Assembly (NCBI GenBank): GCA_014218235.1
Contig: CM024753.1
Location: 5,084,001 to 5,148,000 of the forward strand
Direction of reading: 5' to 3'
Length of the DNA: 64,000 nt
Source of the DNA: Colocasia esculenta
Lineage: Eukaryota > Streptophyta > Magnoliopsida > Alismatales > Araceae
The position numbers were made by a program, and so were the translations under genes. Shown piece by piece: positions 45,666-57,600 of the stretch; position 1 is the stretch's first letter, and each line of letters starts with the position of its first letter. The notes below the pieces were generated by a model, which saw only the letters and a list, made by a program, of their open reading frames with translations, did no database searches and had not been told where the DNA came from.

Positions 45666-48600
45666 CTAGTCAAAAGGATCAAACCGAGGGTCATGCTCAC
45701 TCGCCATTGCCATCCCCGTGCAGAGGCATGTAGGGCACATGACCTACCAAGAGGAAGAGGCACAGAGAAAAAAAAAATGTCAGTTCTTAGGCGCGTGTGA
45801 AAACTACAGAAAGACTTCAAGAAAGACACCTTTGCAACAGGATACATATATGGTGAGGATATCTTTGAGCCTCAAGGAGAGGTTGTTGATGTTCCATTTG
45901 ATAAACAGTAACAGAATAGAATATGTCAGTGATGCTAACAGTGTGTTGATATTGATTGTCAACATAGTCCAATATAAACAGTGAATGCTATCAGTGTGTT
46001 GATATTGACTGTCAACATGGTCCAATATAAATTATCTTCCAAAGCAATTGTGATAATAGTCTGTAAAATAAATTAGTAGCATCACAAGTGACGAATATTA
46101 GTATGCACTATTAGGATGTGGACTTAAATAAAGTCGGCATTTGCTTACATGTCTATGCTAATGTCACCTGTATACTGAAGGGCCTTGTAACTTTTCTGTT
46201 TGGGGTTCCTGAGACGGTGGTGGGGAAACTAAGATAAAGCATCGTCGTCGTACACTTATAGTGTCTATCTTGAGTGGACTCTGCAATCATGTCCCACCAC
46301 TTTATTCTCTCCATTGCCACACTCATTTTTTTTAATCCAGAATCGTTTATTTTTCTATGTTGAATCACCTTGTTTTAACCCATTCCTGAGTTGCACCTTT
46401 GAGTTGGTGCCAAACTTGGATGATGATGTTCACGCCTGAAAGATCTAAAGCTACTTTACCTCGACATCAGCTGCTGCTATTTCTCAGCCTTCATGTGTGC
46501 AGTCTTACCAAATTTAACACTCCTCATATTACCATAGATCCATCTCAACTCTTCCTTGTCTCCAGGGATTCCTTACTGCCCCAACACTAAATCCCATACA
46601 AAGAACAAAAGTTACAGCAGTTCTCTAGAACCCCTCTTCTAAGTTCTAAGAGTATGAATTAATCACATAGGATTTTGGACACATTTCTCTATTTCAATCA
46701 GTAGAGCTTAATCCTAAGAACAACATCCTCATGAATAACTTGTCCATCAATCATATACAAATCCCCTTGTTTAACCCTCATGTTACTAAAAATTACATCT
46801 CATTATTCTGACATAAGTGAAGTAGTCCTAAAAATTTTTAATTCTGAGGCATCTCTCTGATATATTAACTTATCATTAAACCAAGATAAAGGAATGGCAA
46901 AATTTCCATAGTTTTGGAGGAAATTGTGGTTTGTATAGTGGCAGTCCGTTAAATGGGAAACATGAAATACTCGTAATTAACTGTGTAAACATCACATGCC
47001 AGGAAGTATTTATGCAGTAGAGGCATACCAGTTATCAAACACAAATAAAAAATTCACGAAACAAAGAAAAAAACACAAATAATCATAACAGGATGTCAAT
47101 GAGTCTCTTGATTTTTATCTCCTACTATTTTGCAATATATACTTGTACATACACACACAATTACAGAACAACACATGTTTTAAGAACCTTATAACATGGA
47201 TAGTTTTAAATATTGCAATATATACGTGGTAGATTGTCTCTGAACTTGTACCTTCCCTGATCCTGAGCAGTTTGAACATCTTTCAGTTCTAGGGGGTGAT
47301 AGAGGTTGATCACCACTATTCACTGTAGCAACAGGTTCTACCAAAACGCGATATCCTGTGTTTGAACAGCGAGCACAAGCTAGGTATCCTGCATTGGCAA
47401 AACAAACTCCTTAACAAGCAATAAATAACTGACGATATTATTGGATGCAATGCAACGTCGGACTTCAGTGAGGAATGAATGAAACGTACAGAGTTCTCAA
47501 TTATTCCACCTTAGAGGAATCTAAAACATCATTATTGAGTGAATGAGAATTTTTTTTCCTTTTGACATGTGAGTTAACATCTGGTCTTGTGCATGCATAA
47601 ATCTCCTTATGGAGACCTATGCAGGTGATTAAGATTTCAATTGTAAATATTATCACAGCTTAGCGGGTTAGAAGTATTTTGTTTCGGAGAAACACTCACA
47701 TCCTGCCCCAGACACAAGCGGAGTGGGCCCTGCAGTCATCCATGCGTTGCAGGGCCCACCCCCCTGTGTCTAGAAGTGGGCAGGGGGTGGGCAGCAAGTC
47801 TAGGGATGTAAATGGATCGGGTTCGGCTCAGGTAGACAAATATCATACCCTATCTGCAAAAATTTCATAAATACCATATCTAGATAGTACCCTATTATTT
47901 TCATGGGTACAGATACGGGTATATCTATCACCGGTACGAACATACTCGCAGGTATCCATTATCATCTAAAAAAAGATGAACTACTGTAAAGTTGAAGACA
48001 TAATTACTACGTGAACTTTCCAATTCTAAATGTGAAATTAAGTAAGATGTCTGTAAATTTCCCATTTTGATTTTGTGCAAAATCAATAAAGGCATAAAGT
48101 TGCACTTGGACCAACATTGCTTCAATGGATAAGTTGTCAACTTTGTACTTTAGTACTCATTGATATCCAACCATGGCATGATGCAACGTTCAAGAATGTC
48201 AAATTCAAGAGTATGTGTGTAATACTTGATGAGTTCATTGTCTGTTAAAAGAAACATTTGTGAAATGTTACACTTCAATTCTATTAATATAATTGTTCTA
48301 GCAAAGATATGCCTCACATTGACACGACAATAGCTTTTGGATTTCTAGTTAGAGAACTGCAATGACTAAATGATTTTTTGAAAACATGCATATAAGTCAA
48401 TGTATTAATGTATATAAGCCTCAATAAAAATGAAGTATTTTGTTTAACAAGGTTCGCCGCATCGGAGAATCAGGGCGAATCGGGTTTTTCCTGATCCGCC
48501 ACGATTTGCCTGAATCGGGCCGATTCGCATGGGAATCGGATGGGAATCGGTCCGATTCGATGGGAATCGGGCGAATCGGGTTTCTCCTGATTCGATCCGA

Positions 48601-51600
48601 TTCGGCCGAATAGGACCGATTTGATCCGCCACGTCAAACCATGTTTTGTTATGCTATTTTGAATGCTTCATGTGTAGAATGTGGTTTTCAAAAGTAAAGT
48701 GATAAGTAAGTACATCAGAGTCACAAAAATGGGGATTCATGGAAAGTGAGTTATTAATTTATTATTTATTAAAAATGGGTTCGGATCAGGTATGGATTCG
48801 GGTGAACTAAATTCAAACCCGACCCAAATATTAAATGGGTATTTTAAAAATACCTAAATCCATATCCATACCCAATTATGCAGGTATTACGGTATTACCC
48901 GACCCATCACGGATCGATTGACACGGGTAATCGGATTTACGGGTTTTTTTTTTTGCATCCCCAAGTAAGTCCCACTCTTTGCTTCAACATGGGCACCTTC
49001 AAACAAGTAAACATTTATAAGGTGACTGCTGTTGGCTTTAAGGAAATTGGCTTAGTAAACCATGTAATGAACAACATGGCTATATGCGATCCCTTGTTCC
49101 ACAAGGCCTTCACCTTCGTGCCTCCACTTTTTACATTACATCATGTCACAATCACATTACTGCTACTGCACTTATATAACCATCATCTATTGGCTCTCTT
49201 CCAATTTAAACAATTTAAAGAGCTAATCTAATTAGAAAATAGGTTTTTGCATATATACCCCTAGAAGATTAATTGAGAATTCTTCCTAGATTTGCATTTG
49301 TGCATGCCCCTCTTATGGATACAGAATGTCTTTAGAGACCCTACCATAACCACTCATGACAGAAGTCAAAAATATACTTTGAATATTCCTTCCCAATCAT
49401 TTTTAGCAAAGGTATATATACAAAAGTCAACGAAATATTCCAAGCATCTTTTTCACGTCTATCACAGCATGTTACAATAGGGTCTTTGAAGGCATTTTGT
49501 ATCCATAAGAGGCATATATATGCAAATGCAAATCTAAGAAGGATTCTCATGCAATTAATCTTGTAAGAGGGGGTATGCAAAAAACCCTAGAAAATGTAAG
49601 AAAAGAGAATAAGAAAGAAGCTGTGAAAAATCTGGTGACCCTTCTATTATCCCATGCAACTGGCGAAGGTTGGATAGCATAAGACTGGTGAATTTTGATG
49701 GTTATGGTACCTTCTATCCTGGCTGGTGGTTACCTTCCTCATGGGAATGTATGCTCAGGGATTACGTGTATATGTTGGCCCATCTGGACCAATGGAACTA
49801 GTGGACAGATGAGACAGGCACAAAAATGGGGGATACTAGTTTCTTATAATGAAACTTCTGCAAAGTGATGTAGCACTTGTGAGGCTAGGGACCTTGGGCA
49901 ATGCACATGGAATGAAGCGTCAAGGGCATGCAAGTCTTACTAGGAGTGCGAGTCCAAGAGGGAAAGGAGAGAAGGATAAATGCAATCAGCTCCAAGGTTC
50001 AGACTTGACAAGTCAGAATCCTCTCATCATGGTTTGCGGAATGGGCCGGGATCGGCTGATTCCGTATTGGATCAGCCTAGGCCAATCCAATTCCAGAGGG
50101 TTGCCCCCTTGATTGCATAAATTCCAGCCGTATCGATTGGAATCAGCCGATCCAGACTGATTTAGTTGATCCAGCCAATCAAAATTTAAAATTTCAAAAT
50201 GGCCTGCAAGATCCACCCTTTATCAGGCCGATACAGTGTATCAGTCCGGATCAGCCGATTCTGGCCGATCCTGAAATGATACTGGCTGATCCTTTGGGTG
50301 ATTTAAGCACCTTTGGGCCAGTCGCAACCACCAGATCTACTGGTCGCAATCAGCACCTTCTTCTCTTCGCCTTCCCATGCCGCCGCCGCCTTCTTGTTCT
50401 TCTTCTTCTTCCTTGAAGTTTAAAGGAGGCTAAGTATGGTTTTAAATTTTCGAATTTCAAAAGTTTCTTTAAAATGAGATATTGTTAGAAGTCAATTAAA
50501 TGTGTCAAATCACATAATTGTGTCATGATGTGAAAAGGTGGGTGTAAATGGGACATTAGAATATTTACATTGTAAATGGGAGATTGAGTTGTATGGGGAT
50601 AGAATATTTAGGGTTTGTAAATAAAACAAAACCATCAAATTTCACCTTAATTAGGGTTTGAAATTTGATATTTCTGTCCAATTAGTGCAATTAGAAGTCA
50701 ATTAAGTGTGTCAATCACATAAATGATCCAAATGTGCCATGATGTGAAAAGGTGGATGTTTAATTTTGAAAAATTGGACAAAACCCTTAAATCTCATCCT
50801 AATTAGGGTTTGAAAATTGGGACTGTTGTTCAATTAGTGTAATTAGAGGTCAATTAAGTATGTCAATCACTTAATTGATCCAATTGTGCCATGATGTGAA
50901 CAGATGGGTGTTTAATTTTGGGAAATTGGACAAAATCCCAAATTTCACCTTAATTATGGTTTGAAAATTGGGACTTTTGTCCAATTAGTGCAATTAGAGG
51001 TCAATTAAGTATGTCGATCACTTAACTAACCCAATTGTGCCATGATGGAAAAGGTGGGTGTTTAAATTTAGAAATTTATAAAAAATAATCAAAATTGAAA
51101 CTAATCATGGAGTTACATGGTTGTCTTTGCATTGTAATAAGATTATGGCTTAGGAGGGAGAGGAGCACCACAGGCATAGGGAGACATTGGGTGGCATCAT
51201 GGATTTCTCATATAGATGCTATAAGCAAGAGAGTGCAATGTAGTCATTGTGAAAAACAAATGAATGGAGGTGTCTATCGACTCAAGCAGCATATTGCAGG
51301 CATTGCCGCATGGGTGGAAATGTCCAGAATGTCATTCATGCCCCTAGGCCCTTGTGGATGAGATGAGGGCCTATATGATTGAAAGCATGGTATGCAATCT
51401 CGCGAGATCTCGCGAGATTCTCACGAGATCTCGCGAGATTCTCACGAGATCTTGCGAGAATATCGGTCTCGGCCCCTTCTCGAGAAACGAGAAGGCTGAG
51501 ATGCCTCTTCAGGCAGGGTTGTCAAAATCCTCTTATTTACCTGAATATCATTTAAATAAATGTTATATTCGTAGTTTCATTTACTTAAGATATTACTTGT

Positions 51601-54600
51601 AAATAAGGAAGTATCCCCCATTTGAATCCAATAAAAATATCAAAAAAATCATCTCTTACAAATAAAAAGTCAACTCTCCCATCCAAGAAGAAAATCACGA
51701 TTTCGGTGGTTCCATCAAAATAGCGACTTTCTAATCTTTCATAATTTAACATATTTAAAATTTTCATAATTCAAATAAACCCAATAGAATACTAAAAATC
51801 TAAAGTCCGGTAAAAAAAATCAAACGTACATATGACTTCTCCAATGGAGCCACTCTCCTACTGACAACACTTAGTCTGCTTGAGACCTCTCAGGATTTGG
51901 TCAAACTTAAGCTATCATCACCTAAACTCATGAGATTTTTCACTTGAGAATGTATGCAATTATCTATGTTCCTTATGGAATTATCTATGTGAATCTATGT
52001 GATCCACACTTTTTTGTTATCTTGATCTCCCAAGATCTCTCCGAGATCTCTTCTCTTTGACCCTCTCGAGACGAAGTCCAGATCCGATATGGCAAACCTT
52101 GATTGAAAGAGAGGTACAAAAGGAATTTGAATTCAGCATCAACAGAAGTTAGTCCAGATCCGATATGGCAAACCTTGATTGAAAGAGAGGTACAAAAGGA
52201 ATTTGAATTCAGCATCAACAGAAGTTATATGAAGAGATTTTTGGCAGACAACTGACTGGACATAGGAAGAATAAAGGCCTAATGAATTTATGAAGAGATT
52301 TTTGGCAGACAACCAACTGGACATAGGAAGAATAAAGGCCTAATGAATTCCCCTCGATGATTTTGGTGGTGGTGGTGGTGGTGGTGGTAGAGAGATTTCA
52401 GAGAAGTAGTACGTCGACGTCAACGTAGTGCTAGAGAGGAAGACGAGCTAAGTATGAGCACGAGAAAGGGATCATCAAGATCTAGTCCAGTAGGGGGACG
52501 TGGGAGATTGACATCAATTAGAAGAGGCTACTCAATTTTGAGATTTGGAGGATCTTCGTAGTGGCATGATGTCATCGATCCTGCATAAGGGCCTACATAT
52601 AGATACTTGCATAGAAAGCCATTAGTAAAGCAACCAACTATCAACCAAGCAATGAAAAGGGTGAAAGCCATAGCTGCTACAGTAAAACATGCAACGAAGA
52701 ATATAGTGAAATGATTTTTGCATGCAGAAGTCCCAACACATACAACATCTAGCCCATACTTCTAAACCATATTGAATTTTATTGGAGAGGCAAGTTCGGG
52801 ATTGAAAGCACTAAACCGCTCGTGATATTTATGGAAAATATTTTGAAGAGGAAGTGCAAGAGCTAAAGGATTGGGTGGACTCTTTTGAAGCTATCTGCAT
52901 GGCTGGAGGTTATATCCTTATGTGTGATGGATAGACATGAACAACAAGAAAGTCCATGATAAACTTCATTGTATATTGTAGTGATGATATAGTATTCATG
53001 AAGTTTGTGGATGCAAGTGAATAATAAAAAATACAGGCTATCTTTTCAAACTTATGGACGAGATGATCGAAGAAATTGGAGAAGAAAATGTTGTACAAGT
53101 TGAGACAGATAACGAAGCTAGCTACAAGACAGTCGGTAAGAAATTGATGGGAAAAAAAGAGCATCTATATTACGTTCCTTGTACAACACATTTTCTAGAT
53201 TTGATGATGAACATTAGAAATGATAAAAATGTTGTTGAGTTAGTGTCCAAGACTCAAATGATCACTAGTTTCATTTATAGATACAACAGAATTCTACACA
53301 TGATGAGAGAATAAACTGATGGACATGACATCCTTCGTTCTAGCCCAATGAGATTTACCTCCAACTTTGTTGTGTTAGATAGTTTTCATAAGTATAGTCA
53401 TAAGCTGGGCACTCTCATCTACATTTCTGAGTACTTGGCAGATGTTGCCACATTGGTGACCACTGTTTTTGAGATAAATCTCCTACAATTTAAAATTGAT
53501 AGAGCTTCTTGCACAAGTACAAGTGGATGGAGAGGATAAAAATGACGAGTTACGTATACGAGGCTATAGATAACATCAAAGAAAGTTTGAAGGAGAAGCA
53601 TCCTATGACATTTCAGAAATGGTGAAGAACCATTGACAGGAGATGAGAGTCCACCCTCCATCGTGATTTACATGTAGCAGATAAATGAATTACCTTCCAA
53701 ATTTCTTAAATAAGTTCTCAATATTGAATTCTTCACTTATGCATATATGTATCATGATGTACTGTACGTAAGGTATTTCTTCAATCCCCAACATCAATGT
53801 AGTCAATCAGTTCACAATGATGGTGAAGTGCTCCAAGAGACAATGAATGTTATCACTAGACTATCCCAGAGTACTGAAGATAGGATAGATGCTATGATAG
53901 AGTTATAATTCTCATTTGTATGCTAATCCCTCTTCAAAGGGGGGGAGGTGAGAGGTTTAATGATATCAATTGTTTTGTGTCTTATGGACATTCAAAATGA
54001 AGTTTGATATACATAGGGATTATGACTTGAGAGAAGCAGTGGGGAGAATGAGTCCTGGCTAGTACCTAAATTGGTAATCTTAAGTTCTCATCTTAATCCA
54101 ATGGTATGGTTCTAAGTATTGATAGTTTCTTTCTCTTTTTTTTTTTTGCAGTTGAGTGGTGGATTATACTTGATTATAAGACTGGCCAAACAAATCCAAT
54201 CGCAAGAATTGCCATCAGGGCCAGACAACTTCATCTAGCTAGTGTGAGAGGAATTAGAGTACTTTCTCATTTATCCACAGAAAAATAAGAAATAGGTTGA
54301 CTGAAGGCTAGAGAAGTTGGGGTACTGCCACTACAACATGGCATTAGAGAAAGGCAGAAGAAAACTGATGAGTTTGCATGGCAGAAGATAGGAAACACTT
54401 GCAATCACCGCCGTACTCATTGATGTTGCTGAGGAGTTGGATGAGGAATACCCACTGAATGCATGGGTGGAAAGAAGAGCATAAAGGGGTGTTCTAGAAT
54501 TTGACTCTTCACCCTCGAGATCGCTCATAGGCAGAAAGAGAATTAGATGGAGTGGAGGCTTGAGATCCAGAACTCAAAGTTAGGGAGAATCTAACTCCCT

Positions 54601-57600
54601 CGTCACAGCCAGTTACTGCAAGAGAGAGATGGCAACACTTAGCTACTTTGCTAGAGACATCTAGACTACCTTCAAGTCAGCCTACATTGAGAAGAGTTGT
54701 CACATAGAAAGAGGGGAGACGAAGTTCCAAAGAAAAAGAAATTTACATATCTCAGACAAAAGAAGAGGAGAGTCGAGACTCATGTCACCAGTGATGATGA
54801 TGATGAGACACTTCCACCTGAGTCTAAGCCACCATGTGCACAACGACTGGTTCGCAATGATGATTCCACACAGGCCCCCAATGATGACGATGATAATGGT
54901 GATGGGGCCGTTGTTGGAGCGACAAGATCAAGAGCTAGTCATACAAACACAGGATATACGGCACCAAGATGTTCTGTAGGTATGGGCTTACTACAAGTTA
55001 TGTGCCAGAAATAAAAAATCAATGAAGCAGAGGACAAGGGGGATATGAATGGCAGCAATGTTAGGCAGCCTATGATTGGGGAGCCATACTAGTGTTCATA
55101 GTCTACATATATTTCATTTCAGCCCCCCACTTTACCATACTCGGATATTAGCAGTTTCCCTCTTGGAGTAGGAGGATTGGCACTTAGCCTTCACAAGAGC
55201 AAGACATAAGTGAAGCAAGTAGTTCATATAAGCCAATTGGCATCTAGTGTAATGTTTCATCCTAATATCATGGATGGCAAAGTCGGCCGATTCGGATCAG
55301 AATCGGACAACTAGGGTTGGAATCGGCCTATGGCGACCCGATTTTTATTTTATTTATTTTTTTAGGGGGGGGGGGGGGCAACCCACCCACGATGTAAGGT
55401 GGAATCGGAGTAGATCGAGCAGAATCGGACGGAATCGAACTAAATCGGGCCGATCCAGTCCGATTCCACACGATCCACCTCGATTCCATCTGATGTAGCT
55501 CGATTCCCTTAGCTTACCTTAATTACGTCTGATCTCCTCCACTTACTTTATTTATCTGAACATCATTTAAGTAAATGTTATATTTGTAGTTTCATTTACT
55601 TAAGATATTACATATAAATAAAGAACTATCCCTCATTTGAATCCAATAAAAATATTAGAAAAATCATCTTTCTTATAAATAAAAAGTCAACTCTTCCATC
55701 CAAGAAGAAAATTGCGATTTTGGTGGTTCCATCAAAATAGCGACTTTCTAATCTTTCATAATTTGACATATCTAAAAATTTCATAATTCAAATAAACCCA
55801 ATAGAATACTAAAAATCTAAAGTTCGCTAAAAAAATGTCAAACATACATATGACTTCTCCAAGGGAGCCACTCTCCTACTGATAGCACTTAGTCTACTTG
55901 AAACCTCTTAGGATTTGGTCAAACCTAAACTATCATCACCTAAACTCATGAGAATTTTCACTTTCTAATTGAAAAGAAACTAAAAAGTGACAATTCTCAT
56001 GAGTTTGGGTGATGATAGTTTAAGTTTGACCAAATCCTGAGAAGTCTCAAACAGACTAAGTGCTTTCAGTAGGAGAGTGGCTCCCTTAGAGAAGTCATAT
56101 GCACGTTTGACTTTTTTACCAAACTTTCGATTTTTAATATTCTATTGGGATTATTTGAATTGTGAAATTTTTAGATATGTCAAATTATGAAAGATTAGAA
56201 AGTCGTTATTTTGATGGAATCAGCAAAATCACGATTTTCTTCTTGGATGGGAGAGTTGATTTTTTATTTGTAAGAGATATGACTTTTATGATATTTTTAT
56301 TAGATTCAAATGAGGGATACTTTCTTATTTACATGTAATATCTTAAGTAAATGAAACTACAAATATAATATTTATGATTTTCAAGTAAATAAGGTATCAT
56401 AATTATCATTGCTCTGTATTGTAATATGAACATATGTGCAACTAGACTATGGATATACCCAAAATGTGCAATTATTATATGTTTTTTAAAGATTTTTTCT
56501 GATTTTTTTAACCTGGCCGATCCTAGATCGACCAGATTCCCATGGAATCGAGTAGATCTTGCGATCCAACTCGACTCAGATCGGGGTCGGCTGGGTCCAA
56601 TCCAACACCCCGATCCGACTTGGCCATCCATGCCCAATATGGCGATAGCTCAAGCCAACGATATACAAGAAAAGGGATTCAAAGAGGAATGCAGGATCTA
56701 GCAAATTCCCTATTTGGTTATGGCTATGAGGCTATGCAGACCAATCAAACATATGGATAGCCAAAATCACTTGATAATGAGTCATCCCAGATTCCCAATC
56801 TGGATGGCAAGATTAGATTTAAAAAAAAACATGTAAGCTAGAAATGATTTCATTTGATGTGTTACATTTGATGTTTGTTGTTTATTATGTTTATTATTGT
56901 ATATTATGTTATATTGGATGTCCCATGCATGGTTTGCCGAGTCGGAATCGGAAGGCGAATCGGGTTGCTCCTGATTCGCCCCGATTCCCCCCGAATCGGT
57001 GCGAATCGCACCGATTCGCATGGGTATATTATATATAATATATATAATATGATATATATATATTGCAGATATATTATATGTATTACATATATGATATAAT
57101 ATTATATATATATTTATATTATATATAAAAGGGAATCGGGGCGAATCAGGCGAATCAGGGATCGGGTTTCCCCTGATCCGCTCCGATTCGGGGGAATCGG
57201 GCCGATTCGCCCCGCCATGACAAACCATGGTCCCATGTAGTATGAATACATGTATTATTGTTTTTAATGCAATGTGAATTTCTCTGAAATTTTCCTGCAT
57301 TTTCTGCATTTTTCTGAATTTCTCTGATTTTCCCTATTTTCATTAAAAACATTAAAAACAATTTGTTTAGTCGGCTGATCCAGGATCTGCTAGGCTTTTG
57401 GTGAACCAGCAGGATCGGGATCAGCCCAGGCCGATCCTTGGGCCAATCCGATCTTTTCCTTCATGCCTCTCATGAATGGATCAGAATAATGTCAGAGCAA
57501 CTGCCCAACACCAAGACAGTAAAAGCTAGTAACAGTCACATGCGTGCAAGTCAACAGTTAAACTGTCAGCAACCACCTATGTGAGCATTGCCACTAGAGC

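Larger units (their letters stand above)
51090..54560 (+). pseudogene. hAT transposase pseudogene
   Basis: Recognisable pieces on the plus strand: a BED zinc finger at about 51220-51310 (VQCSHCEKQMNGGVYRLKQH, with the Cys-x2-Cys and His); a DUF659-type block at 53054-53314 (ENVVQVETDNEASYKTVGKK, CTTHFLDLMM); and the C-terminal dimerisation region from about 54133 (VEWWIILDY, then after frame changes RVLSHLSTEK and downstream YPLNAWVERRA-type fragments). Frameshifts, stops, a nested MITE (51386-52101) and two tandem duplications break it. It cannot encode an active transposase. Confidence 0.82.
50028..57465 (+). mobile_element. decayed hAT transposon with three nested elements
   Basis: An exact 8-bp direct repeat CCTCTCAT (50020-50027 and 57466-57473) brackets an interval beginning CATGGTTTGCGG and ending TTCCTTCATG. 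Both ends carry GGATCGGCTGATCC/CAGCC(T)AGGCC-type subterminal motifs. Inside lies plus-strand hAT transposase coding sequence in the right order: BED finger, DUF659-like region, C-terminal dimerisation region. Elements at 51386-52101, 55269-56632 and 56928-57229 are nested within, leaving about 5.8 kb of original sequence. Terminal inverted repeats are weak beyond the first four bases, so the borders rest mainly on the duplication and content. It sits in ORANGE intron 6, antisense to that gene. Confidence 0.72.

Noticed and set aside
56782..57309. 175-codon minus-strand ORF
   Set aside because: It runs through the MITE at 56928-57229 and its AT-only core; not a gene.
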